This document shows positions 36,431 to 47,603 of a stretch of 64,000 nucleotides of DNA, one piece after another. Made by a program: the position numbers and the translations under genes. The notes beneath the pieces are model-generated. The model saw only the letters and a list, made by a program, of their open reading frames with translations, did not search any database and was not told the DNA's origin. The stretch covers positions 53,209,408 to 53,273,407 of the forward strand of contig OY829329.1 in assembly GCA_963691655.1 (NCBI GenBank), in the 5' to 3' direction. Within the stretch, counting starts at the first letter, position 1, and each line of letters starts with the position of its first letter. Source of the DNA: Toxonevra muliebris. Taxonomy: Eukaryota; Arthropoda; Insecta; Diptera; Pallopteridae.

Positions 36431-37748
36431 GAGGAAAATGAATAATGGTTGTTGAACAGCAAATCAATTTTTTTCTCCCACAGAAGAAATGGTTTAGATT
36501 GTTGATTACGAATTGATGGTCGTTGGTAGCTTTTCTTAAAATAACATTAATTTTAAAGTGAAAGTTATTCGTTATGAAATCATGAACATTTTCGATGTAG
36601 AGGTATTACGCAATCAGCCCGCTAGCCCTCTTCCTCTCATTTTATGAGTTTTTAAACAGAATTTCTTTATCATAATCCTAAAGAACAAACGCTTGAGAAA
36701 AATCAAAAATTTTTACCGGTAACATTTTTTTATTAAAAACTAGTGGGTAACCCAGGCAAACTGGTGAATTAATTTCCTTTGAAAAATAGTTCTACTGGGC
36801 TGTCTAGATATTGTACATAGATATTGGTTAGAGATTTAAGAATTTGTATCAAATTTATCCATAAATTTCGCAATATTCAAAATTGAGTAATATTAAATTA
36901 AATTTTCCGATACATAAAACGAAGTCCATGATTCCGATTCTCATTCCGATTTTTTCTATTGCTGCACATTTTAATTATACCAATCAAGAAATTTCCAGTA
37001 ATACAATACCTCAAAACTTCTGTTCTATAACGATCGATTGTTTTGTGAATAGATCCAAGCAAAATAACTATGCTTTTTAAAATAAGAGAACTAAGTAAAG
37101 TACTGGTTTGTGGTATTAAAATGACATGCTCAGTGTTAATTATATTTAGGTGGTAAAAGCTTTAATGCCTGGCGTCCCCTATTCGATTCCCGACCTCTTA
37201 CCTATCTTTCCTAATCAACATAATGTTTTAGATTCATAAGGTTATAAACTAGCCTTAAAATCAAACAAGCTTTGATAATTGCATTCTAATTATCAAACAA
37301 GCCGATTGAAAGCGTATTTAATGTTTCATCCAATTTCAGAAGCCTCTGTTATTCGGAAGATTAAAGACTGGATTTCAAAAAAAGAAAAACCAGTGGAAGT
37401 TTAGTTCAGAAAAGTTTTCCTTTAATATTCCAATCTCTACTCGTACATATAAATTTTTTTTGCTAAAAGTAAAAACGAATATGCTCTTGCTCTTAAGTGT
37501 AGCGTAATCCTATTGCTACAAACGAATGTTTATACAGATGTATAAATATTAGATATAGTGGTTCAGATATTTAAATAAATTTGAATATTTTTTTTTTGAT
37601 TAATATGAGCTACTTAAGTAGCTTGTGAATATCCGAAGTTGTCCGTATAAAGTCATGCCCTCGATTTATATACATTAGCTCATGCAGTTTTTTCCGCAAA
37701 ATAGAAACTATTTTTGTATTCAGTTTGTTTGGAAGATGTTTTTTTTTT
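36431..37748. other. intronic AT-rich sequence
   Basis: No gene or element that I can classify. Confidence 0.5.
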
Positions 37749-37766
37749 GGGGGGGGGGGGGGGGGG
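37749..37766 (+). repeat. run of 18 G
   Basis: An uninterrupted G run following a T run. Unlike the other G/C runs in the window it is not inside a recognisable hAT family A copy. Confidence 0.9.
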
Positions 37767-37884
37767 TGACATTTGTAACTTTAAATAAAAATCCAATCCA
37801 TATTTAATCCATAAAGCAAAACTCGGTAGAATAGAGTTGTAAATATATCGAATTTAGTATGAAAGTTTTATAAGTATATGTGCA

Positions 37885-39770
37885 ACTATAAGTATCACCG
37901 AATAAAAATATGCGGAGTTAATACAACATTTTCTGTGAATTAATACAACTTTTGCGGAGTTATTACTACTGTTATGCAACCAACACCGTTGATTCAACTC
38001 TTTTTGTGGTTATAATAACTTTTTGTCAGTGTCAGAATGACTCTGAAGGCAATTTCAAATTAACTCTGCAGTTTCAACCAATATGTGTTCGATTAACTCT
38101 GAAAATGGTCAATATAACCATGGAAAGGATAAATCAATCAACTTTTTTCTGAGTAAATATAACACATTTTAAAAAGTTCTATAAAAATTTACTATTAACT
38201 CTAAACGGAGTTCACTGAACTCCGAAACAGTTTAATAAAACTCAACTTTTAACAAAATGTACGATTAACTCTGAACGGAGTCAATTGTACTCCGAAAGAA
38301 AGTTTAAAATAAATCAGATTTTCATTTCGAATTCCGTATTTCATTGTGAAAAGCTCAAAGGGAAAATTATCGCTTTTTATAAGTATAGAAATCTGAAGAA
38401 AAAATTAAAAAAAAAAAATGGACTTTTAAACATAAAGAGTATATCATCTTTGGCAAACCGCCCACAATCATCCTCTTTTATTTCTGAAGGTAAATAATTA
38501 TGCATTGCAGAGAAATAAAGGACTAACATTTCTTCGACAATTTTATGCGATTATGTTTTACAGAAGGAGTTGAAGAAAATAAAATTTTGCTTAAACACAA
38601 CAGAGATAGTTGGGAAGAAATTATGATTAATTGATCGTCGACAACAAAATTTCGTAGGAATGAAATTTGAAAGCTGTCCTCTACGTCCGAGATTTTCCTT
38701 TAAAGGCCACTTCTAAAGTATACTCGATCTTCCTCTCTGGTAATCCTTTTTTAATATAGAGGGTTTAATATAGAGGCATTAATATTGCGTGTTTACTTTT
38801 TTTAAAGTTTCTGTATTAAGTATAGTGTAAAATACTCTTCTTCCGGAGACGATTATTTTAAAACACGTGTATTTCTCAAGCTTGAAAAAATATTTACATA
38901 CAATGTTTATGCTTTAAACCATCGATATATGAGGTTTGTTGTTTTAAATGCGCTATATACTTCATATATGTATACATACAATATATGGTAACTTCCTTTT
39001 TATGTAGGTTGACATTGACTTCAAATTCCTCTTTCCCGAAAAAGCAAAAGAATTTAATAATTGTATGGGAAAAAGAAAAAGACAAATTCCGAACAATTTT
39101 GAAAGACACTCTCGTTGATATTGGTAGTATATCACTTCTAAAGAAGCTTTCTGGTGCTATAAATAAATCAAAGTACGTTCGATTTGGATTGTTACATTTT
39201 TACTATTTAATATTATGAAGGATTGCATTATTTTTGTGCTAAAATATCGTTGAATATCATATATTTATTTAATAAATTAATTTAAAAAAACTTATAAAAA
39301 CATAAAATCCGAACTTTTTTTCAATTTTGGTTCAAGAATGGTTGGGACAATATTCTAGTCTGAGTTAGAGCAACTCTTTTCAATATTGCCTGAAGAATTT
39401 CACGTGGTTTATTGTACTCTTTTGAAGGTTGAGGTAACATTTTGCGGAGTTGATTCAACTCCTAGTCGGAGTTCAACTAACTCGTTTTACATTTAGAATT
39501 TCAAGTGGTCAATTAAACTCTTTTAAGGGTTGAATCAACATTTTACGGAGTTGGTATAACTTTTTTATTATCAGAATTTATATTCTTAATATAACTCCTT
39601 AACGGAGTTAATATGACCCTCAAAAGTATAACTCACTCTTCGGAGTTGAATATACTCCGTCGGGATAAGGATTACTCTTTTCTGGTTTGGCTAAAAACCA
39701 TTAACGAAAAGTGTTAATATTACCACAAAAATTGTGGTATTTACTCCGTAGTTTTTTGAGTGTACTTTCT
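37885..39770. mobile_element. unclassified element with repeated GGAGTT/AACTCC modules
   Basis: Both ends are packed with short modules such as GCGGAGTTAATACAAC and inverted AACTCCG...CGGAGTT pairs (37910-38290 and 39420-39760). The right end reads GTAGTTTTTTGAGTGTA. In the middle, 38330-38640 reads like decayed coding sequence with a possible small intron (GTAAAT near 38489, TTTTACAG near 38563) followed by EENKILLKHNRDSWEEIM. I cannot assign this to a transposase family. The left end is not resolved. Confidence 0.45.
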
Positions 39771-40885
39771 AAAGGAATATTCCACTTTAAAATTAGAAAA
39801 AACTAGACTTTTTCGGGACTATTTCTTTTTTTTTTTTTTTTTAATTTTCACCTTCCCTTTTTTAAGGTCTTTTTTCTCATAAAAAAAAAAAACAAAAACC
39901 AAACATTTTTACCTGGAATTATTCTTACAGAAAAAAAGAAAGAAGCAATACTCCAATTTGTAAAGTTCCACTTATAGCCATAACATAATAACATATCAAA
40001 CGTACTATAGTTTTTCAATATCAGTTCAGTAAAACTCGAGATATCAGTTTTAAAATTTAAAAAAACATAATTTAAAGAAAAAACGAGGTAAAAGTTTTTG
40101 TAAATAAATTTTTACATTTAAAAATTGAAAAAATTATATATTTATTATCAAATTGAAGGTTTTCAAGTTCTGTCAACTTCTTTAGATGCTCTGATTGGAC
40201 CTTTTTTCTCGCTCTCTCCTTCGTTAGAATGTTCTGTTGGCTTGAGCTATGCGAGTCCCGTCAAATTTCAATGTCCGAAAACGTCTTTTTTGGAGATAGA
40301 TCGGAAGTCAGATTTTGAAAATGAAAAATGGCGCATCCAATATGGCGGAAGAGTTTTAAAAAATAAATCGGATTCGCTTGAAACTCGTTTCTAGGTGATT
40401 TTTTGAGTCATTGATTATTAACTTAATGTCAGATTTATAATCACTGACCCTGAAAACCCCCGAGTTACGAGTTTCAAGGGAACTTGAATCATAGTCAGCC
40501 AAATCGGCGACCCCAGAAACCCCTGAGTAATAAGTCTCAAGCGCATCCAATCAATTATTAAAACATCCTTCCGCCATATTGGGTCCGCCACTTTAAATTT
40601 TAAAAATCTTATGTCAGATTCGTAATCAGCGACCTTGAAAAACCCTGAGTAACGATTTTGAAGGCAAATAATTGTTTACTTTAACAGCTGTTTTCTCGAA
40701 AAACTTGTTTCAAAAAAAAAGAAAAAAAAAAAATTTTGTTTCTTTTTTTTGAACGCTTGAAACTATAGGGAACCCAAAAATCAAAAAAAAAAAAAAAGAA
40801 ATCGGTGTTCTTTAAATTTTAAACTGGAATGTTTCTTAAATAAGTGCCACGACTGCTTTTCCTTTTTAGAGTAGAAATTCTCATA
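39771..40885. other. intronic sequence with a small dispersed repeat
   Basis: It holds three related blocks near 40427, 40491 and 40605 (GTCAG, then a short gap, CACTGACCCTGAAAACCCCC or similar, then GAGTTACGAGTTTCAAG or similar). An inverted pair CAATATGGCGGAAG / CTTCCGCCATATTG lies near 40339 and 40568. An old transposon is likely, but it is not classified. Confidence 0.45.
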
Positions 40886-41888
40886 CAAGGCCGTATTTAG
40901 GGGGGAGTTTTGGGGGTTCGGAACCCGTCTCCCCCCCCCCCCCCCCCCCCGAAATGTGGAAACTTTATTCTAATTTTTTAGATTAATTGCCAATGGATGG
41001 GGAAAAAGTCAAAATAAAATCTATTTAACGATATTTTTTACTTCCATAAAAAATAAATTTGAAATCTTAGTTACACTATGCGATCAAATCTGATTTGTTT
41101 CCTTCGACATGAGGTTTGACTACGGATTCAAAAAGAAAAGGTGATACTGAGCATTCCTGCATTCATAGTTTGTCTAGGTCAGTAACTATTTTTGGTTTAA
41201 AGTTTCGTCCTGAATCAGTTTGAAAAGTTTAAAAATTAATAAAAAATAGAAAAAATTATCGGATCCTTGTAAAATTAGACTTGCTTGACCCCATTTTTAT
41301 CCTAAAACGTGACGTGGTGGAAAGTTCTTGACCTCAGATTCGTGTTCAACGTGAAAAATTCTTTCGCAAAAACTCCATCTTATTAGCAGTTTTAGGAGAA
41401 AATCTTAAAATATAATTAATTTTTTTAACCCATTATTGCTCAGAGCACCACGACTAGAAAGATCTCTTTCAATGCTGTGACTTCACGAATTTAGGGAATA
41501 TAAGCCAACCCCATCCGGATTCCTTATCATTGATAATGGCCCAAATTCCCAATAATGATCATTTGAAAAAAATGAGCCTCTACTATTTTTGGTAATTTTT
41601 TTGAAGTTGGGTACATCATCAGTAGTGGAAATTCAATGAGTAAACGAAATTATGTCCTTCGCGATAAAGAAATTTAATTTGATTATTTAGTGAATTTTTT
41701 GTCGCTTTTGACCATATTTTTGAGGTTAAGATTAAAAAAAAATCGGAAAATTTTTCCTAAAGTTTTAAGACATTTATCTACTTTTGTCCTTAGTCTGAAA
41801 GGGTCCATCAAATGTATCATCGATTTAATTTATTGCATTTAAAAATCAGTTTGATAAAAAGTATTTAATAATAATAATTTCTAGCCTG
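40886..41888 (+). mobile_element. hAT-like element, family A, copy 2
   Basis: It starts CAAGGCCGTATTTAGGGGG and ends TTTCTAGCCTG. The exact octamer TTCTCATA flanks both sides (40878-40885 and 41889-41896). A run of about 20 C follows near 40931. It shares its interior with copies 1 and 3 but lacks about 0.2 kb present in copy 1. It is non-coding. Confidence 0.85.
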
Positions 41889-42440
41889 TTCTCATACATA
41901 TCTTATTAGTTGGAGGTGTTTGCTATGGTTGAAATGGGATCGACCTGTGGTCTATGTCCATAATGGTCGCTAGTTGAATTTGAATTTAGATCGAAAAACC
42001 ATGCAATTTCAGCCCGATATATAAATTTTCTGAACCTAATGTATTTTTATTAAAATTCTGAAAATTCTGCAGTGGAAGGTCCAACTTTGTTTTGCATCAT
42101 TGAAGTAATAAAATGCGACTGTGACAGCAGATATTGTGAGCATAATTTTCAGTATATATACATGATCAATAGCTCATTGGAATGCTACTGTGTCTTTAAG
42201 ACCAAAAATAAGCAGAAAAAATAATTATTTTCCTGCTCAAAATTGACACAGCGAATTTTGAACTTAAGGGTATCGAATAATATAACAGTTCTAGAAAATA
42301 TGTTATAAAAATCCGTACACAGTTCTGAATCATCCTGTATACAAGTTTGAAATTTCCAGATTTATTCGTTTCAGTCCTTACAAAATCTAAACAAAAAATA
42401 CCTTATTTTTCACACGAAAACAATCCAAAAAATATAGAAT
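41889..42440. other. intronic sequence
   Basis: No gene or element recognised. Confidence 0.5.
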
Positions 42441-42511
42441 TGCATCGGCCGGGAATCGAACCCGGGCCGCCCGCGTGGCAGGCGAGCATTCTACCACTGA
42501 ACCACCGATGC
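42441..42511 (-). tRNA. tRNA-Gly(GCC), copy 1
   Basis: Complete 71-nt tRNA on the minus strand: acceptor stem GCATCGG/CCGATGC, discriminator A, internal A box TGGTTCAGTGG, B box GGTTCGATTCC, and anticodon GCC in the loop CTGCCAC (plus-strand positions 42477-42479). An A run just past its 3' end (plus strand near 42428-42432) gives a Pol III terminator. The 5' flank has an AATAACGG word shared with copies 3-5. It lies in the 30-kb spz3 intron, opposite strand. Confidence 0.97.
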
Positions 42512-44044
42512 TGCTTACGAATAACGGCAAAACTTCCAGATTTTAGCGTCTTCTTGTGCCACTTCAAGCTGTGCTGCAAGCTGCATAGAAACAACAAGAA
42601 ATGATTCAAGAGAGACTCAACTTGAGAGGCTTAAACAAAATGAAAAAGACCGGATTTTTTTTACTACCATACAGCAACAAATACGATGCAACAATAAAAC
42701 AATAGCAGCTGATGCTAGTTGTTGTTATTGGTAGTAATGGGTTGAGAAGAGGGGGGTCTACATACATACATATAAGCACCAATGTCAGGCAGCAGCAACA
42801 TCAATGACAACAACAACATCAGCAGCTATAGTCTTTTTTTGTTGTTGTTTTTTTGGTGTGTATGATAAGACAAGCGGCTATTTTTAGCTGCTACGATCGA
42901 TGAGGAAGTTCGAGTTTAGTTTTTGAGATTAACTAGTATACGAAAAAAGAAATTTTTCTTTGCGGTGTGATAAGCAAAACGAAAACAACGAAATATTGAG
43001 TGATTTGTTAATTACAAAATTTCAAGTGGTTTTATATAAAATAAATTATAATAAAAGAACGAAAATTGCTGGCGTTAACAAAAAATTGAACGTACAATGA
43101 ACTCAATTTGAGCATTTGTCTTTGACATTTAGTTGTAGGCACCTACAATTTCGTTATAAACTACTTAACCTCAATTTGAAAGATTCACACACATACACAC
43201 ACTTTATTTGTTTACAGCAATTTTAGAAAGGAAACTTTAATTGCTAAAAACTCTTCAGTTTCAGTTTCAGCTAATAACAACAATTGCCATATCCATAAAT
43301 ATTTAAACCTAAAAAGATGAAGATGCTAATTGCCAAAATGTGTAAAGTGAAGAATATTTATATATTTTCTGATGCAATAAACATTTTCTTTTGTAACAAT
43401 TTAATTGCAGCCTCAAATATCACAGATTCACACACACACACACACACGTAGACAATAACAAAAATATATATTTAATTTTTTTTTTTTATGATATAAAATC
43501 ATCATAAAAATGTTAATGTAAAATTTTAAAATTAAAGCAAATTGGCAGTTGTTGCTTGTATTCATTCTTGTTTTATAATACATATGTGCATTATTTTTTT
43601 GAGCACGTTTTTCAAATTAGTGTTTAATAAAAAGTAACTTTAATTAAGCTTTAAAATATCAAGAAACATTTGTATGCAGCTAATTCGTTCTATGAAGTAA
43701 CTAGGTCACATAACTCTGTTTTTATTCTAAATATTTTTTTGACAAATATTTGCACGATGTAAAAATGTTGCTTGCATCTTCAATCGTGCTTCAAATGATC
43801 TTCATTTTTTAGGATGAGATAGTTACTTTTGTAGAAATATACAAAAATATTTCCATAATTGGTGTGGCAGGTTTTCAGCATCGTAAAGTATTGCACTGAG
43901 ATAATCTGGTAAAAATACTTCACTCCGAGTCTTCTCAATATAAAATTCAATTTAATTCGTATCTATGAACAGGCGCGAAATCAATTGGAGCTTCGGACCG
44001 AATTCAACACCAAGCGACTAACCTGATAGGAGACTGCAGGATTA
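42512..44044. other. intronic AT-rich sequence with CAA/CAG repeats
   Basis: No gene seen. CAA/CAG-type runs lie near 42660-42830, and CA repeats near 43430-43447. Confidence 0.5.
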
Positions 44045-44312
44045 TATATCGATGGTCATACATTGACCGCTCGTATGTAGTTTTTCACCACTTTTGGAAG
44101 AGACAACAAAGAAGCTAAAAATGTACATAAAGAATATGTAAAATTGGGTTTTAAAACATTTTAAATAAGAAAAATTATTTTTGGAATTATTTTTTTTTTA
44201 TTTTGGTTTTATTTTGTTCATAGAAATTTATTGCGTTATTGTCTTGTCTTCCAAAAGTGGTGAAAAAGTACTTACGCGGGGTTAACGTATGACCATCGAT
44301 ATCTATTGACCC
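44045..44312. repeat. short inverted-repeat element
   Basis: ATCGATGGTCATACATTGAC, then further matching words including TTTTTCACCACTTTTGGAAG (44050-44100), is matched in inverted orientation at 44245-44305. Arms are about 65 bp with an AT-rich centre. It is a small foldback or MITE, and no target duplication was resolved. Confidence 0.7.
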
Positions 44313-44329
44313 CTTGGAATATTGTCGGA

Positions 44330-45345
44330 ACGTGGTGGGTTTTCTGTGGAAATGCATAAGTTTCCTGCTCTCTCTTTTACTTTCCTCCTCTCCCAATTTA
44401 CTTTTTACCCTAGTTCTGACCTCTTTTCCCATGATCTTCTCATTCATTTTTTCTCCCACCTTTCTTCCCTTAAATCATTCACTCCCTGCCTTTTTTAGTA
44501 ACTTTGAATCACTTCCCCTCTTCACATTTTTCTTTTTCGCAGTTGAACTTTTTCTTCCTTTTCCTTCCTATCATTTCTCTCTCCACTTCCTCCTTAGCGC
44601 TCCATTCTCACCATTTTGAGTTTCTATTTTTCCTAACCTTTTTCTCTACTTCCTTTTTCTCATTTACCCTCTCTCTACTTCCCTCCATCAACTTTTTTAT
44701 TCCGCTTTTGCTGTCAGTCTTTTACCTTCGTTTCTCAACTTCTCCTCCCTCTTTCCTTTCTTCCTTTCTTTCTCTCCTCCCTTCCTCTTCTTTCTCTCTC
44801 AATCCTTTTCAATTTTCCCATTCGTGTCTCTCCACTCCTTCATAATTCCTAATCCTCTCTCTCCTTCCTCTCTCTCCCCTTTTTCTTCTCCCCTTTTTTC
44901 TCTTCCCTTTCTTTCCCCCTTCCCTTTCGCTTTTCCTTCCTTTCTTTCTGCTTTTCTCTCTTCGAATCATCTGTTCCATTTCATCCTCTCATTCCTACTT
45001 TTCATTCTCCTTTCTTTTTCTTCTCCTTACTCTTTCACTTTTTTCTCATACTTCTTCCACTTCTCTCTCTATATTTCTCTTCCTATTTCATTTTAATTGT
45101 GCCATTCCCTTCATACAAAAGCTTAGTTAACCTTCAGAAGCTACTTCTCTTCCCATTCTCATCCAAACTTTCCCTCACGTCCTTTTCTCACACTATCCTT
45201 CCTTTCTCCGTTTTCGCTTTTTACCTTCCTGCCTCTACTTATCTGCTTTTGCCCCAATCTTCCTTTTAAACTTAAGCTGTCCTAGGACATTTCCTTTCTT
45301 CCCTCCTCCCTCTTACCTCTTCTTTGTTCCCCTTTCTCTCTTTTA
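44330..45345 (+). repeat. 1.0-kb polypyrimidine tract
   Basis: C/T-rich throughout on the + strand (TTCCTTTCTTTCTCTCC-like runs), with few purines. Several open frames across it (44314-45096) read as Ser/Leu/Phe/Pro-rich low complexity and are not genes. It lies between two tRNA-Gly genes in the long intron. Confidence 0.85.
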
Positions 45346-45639
45346 GGAACTTAAGTTGCTGTGAGATTTGTAATAAAAATCATACAATTTTATAAATTAT
45401 TTTAAACAAAAAGTTAAATTTGAGGATATAATTTATACTCCTGTGGAAACTTCACGAAGAGTTTATGTTAAACATAAATTTCTTCAACGACTAAGAGAAT
45501 GTATTCTATAAGAATATGAATAGAAACAAACCGTACTTTCTTCATTGCAATACATATTAATTAGTATACATCTGCACTGATCGCCAATTGAAAAACTTTC
45601 CAGAAAATGGAAATGTTTTCCCTTCAAAAAAAACTAAAT

Positions 45640-45710
45640 TGCATCGGCCGGGAATCGAACCCGGGCCGCCCGCGTGGCAGGCGAGCATTCTACCACTGAA
45701 CCACCGATGC
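45640..45710 (-). tRNA. tRNA-Gly(GCC), copy 2
   Basis: Identical to copy 1 over all 71 nt. An 8-nt A run just before it on the plus strand (45626-45633) supplies the T-run terminator. Its 5' flank differs from the other copies. Confidence 0.97.
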
Positions 45711-46508
45711 TTATGCTCTATCTCTGCAATAAAAGTCTTTTAACATAAATACTCACTTTTCCACTTTTTGCACGGTAATGCAAGAAAAAGTATCTAACAT
45801 ACATATACAATACAAGCAACAACAACAACAATGACAACAGATAAAATATGGGATTTTCCAAACACAACAAACCTAAGAATAAACCTGTGAAAATATTTGT
45901 ATGGTACCAACGATTGAGTATTGTTGCTATTTAAATTTGTGAGATGGTTTCATTAAAATGTGATTATAAATTAACTATTTATAAGTATCTTTTGTGTTAC
46001 ATTTTTTCTATTTTTACTTTCTGGTATGATTAAGCACGATATGCATACAATCTATTTAAATATTCGTACGTGTATACAAATACAAATGAAGTAATGGTGG
46101 AAATTCCCTAGTATTTTTTTAAAATTTAATTACTTTATTAATTTTATGAAATTGATTGGGGTGAAATGCATGGAGGGTGGAGAAGGAGGAGATGTTGATT
46201 AGAATGTAAAAATTCTATTTGAAACTAATATTAAATAATGAGTAGAAGTGATGATCGTGATGATGAATACTTTAAAGTCGGCTTTAGTTAGCTGTGCATT
46301 AATATTCATATATTTTTATTTTATGAATGAAAGTCACGTGATTCATGTGCTACATATGTACAATGCGCACACATTAGCTCCCGGTTTATGACGTCAATAA
46401 AAATGGAGAATCGTTGGAATTGTAATATATTTTGTATTGAAAGTATAAAATTTCTTATGTAATATCAATAATCTTTTGAAATTTTGTTATTGTTTTTGTT
46501 TACTGAAT
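45711..46508. other. intronic AT-rich sequence
   Basis: No gene or element recognised. Confidence 0.5.
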
Positions 46509-46510
46509 TA

Positions 46511-47601
46511 AAGCGCGGTTCACGCAAAATTGGCACCCATGAAAGTTGCTGTATCTTTTTAACCAGAACACTCAGAATAACAAATAATGCATTAAATGAT
46601 AAGTTTAATATTGTGTTTTAATACTATAATATAAAAAGATTTAAATTTCTTTGTTGTGCAAAAAGTTCCGGGTATTCCTTTTAATGGACCCCATCAACCT
46701 TTGAACATCCGTAACATTGAATTCACATTAGTAACATTGAATTCACATTTTTGACAATACCTGCATTTTTCTTCAACCAGTATTTTTCGATCGGTCGAAA
46801 CTGGGGGCAATTGGGTGGATTCATATATTTGGGCACTACATCTACTTTATTTGTCTGATACCAATGCATGGTTTTCTTAGAGTAGTGGCAGCTGGCTAAA
46901 TCAGGCCAAAACTTCACTGGCGAATGGTGGTGACGAACAAATGGCAATAGTCGTTTCGAAAGGCAATCTTTGATGTAAATCTCAGAGGTCATAGAAGAGG
47001 ATGTCACAAATGCCCTGGATTTGAGACCACAGCTGCAAATAGCCTGCCACACCATTGCTTTCTCGTTTTTTGGCCAGCAAATTCTGTTTGTCTGTTCTAT
47101 TTGGATATTTTATAGCACGATAGCACTTTAGCCCAGCTTTTATGCGTATTCGTCCAGCAGTACTTTTGCTGGTATTGAATTTTTTGGCACGATCGCTATC
47201 CGATAGTCCGGGATTGCTTTTGATGGACCTCAAGATCTTTGCCTTTAATTTTAGGTTGGTGGTTCACGTTTTGTTCACAACTTTTTTAGCTCTTTCAACA
47301 CTAAGAGTTTCTTTATATCGTTTTATAACTCTACATACCGTTCTTTTGGAGATATTTAACACTTTCGCAATCTTTGAACCAGACCACGACGGATTTTCAA
47401 TAAATTTGTTCACAATCAATTTTCTATTTGCAGCTTCCATTGAGCACACAATCACCAACTTGTGATTAATTAATATGAAAAATTTATCAGCTAACGGTAA
47501 CGGTATTGTAAACAAATCCCAGTAAAAAATTTGTTGTTCTTATGACTAGGGGCGACGTGGTGACCACAACAAAGCGTGCCAATTTGGCGTGAACCGCGCT
47601 T
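46511..47601 (-). mobile_element. Tc1/mariner element of the DD37E type, internally deleted
   Basis: The ends are AAGCGCGGTTCACGC on the left and the inverted GCGTGAACCGCGCTT on the right, with TA at 46509-46510 and 47602-47603. Minus-strand frames give a helix-turn-helix part (NRKLIVNKFIENPSWSGSKI, then VLNISKRTVCRVIKRYKE; 47264-47515), a second DNA-binding part (RSIKSNPGLSDSDRAKKF..., 46982-47233), then MVWQAICSCGLKSRAF... to PDLASCHY and RPIEKYW (46723-47055). Between the Asp of PDLASCHY and the Glu of RPIEKYW there are 37 residues, which defines DD37E. The piece with the first catalytic Asp is missing between KKRESN and MVWQAI, and frames shift. Confidence 0.85.
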
Positions 47602-47603
47602 TA

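Noticed and set aside
36741..36780. GTGGGTAACCCAGGCAAACT word, considered as a transposon terminus
   Set aside because: No inverted or direct partner was found nearby, so no element can be defined.
40125..40394. 89-codon + strand open frame
   Set aside because: It overlaps a dispersed non-coding repeat (GTCAG...GACCCTGAAAAC blocks) and is not recognised.
42403..42609. Open frames across tRNA-Gly copies, with peptides such as HRPGIEPGPPAWQA
   Set aside because: They are translations through the tRNA gene on one or other strand and recur identically at other tRNA copies (for example 61553-61997).
44314..45096. Three overlapping open frames of 90-113 codons on the + strand
   Set aside because: Ser/Phe/Leu/Pro low complexity from a C/T-rich tract, not genes.
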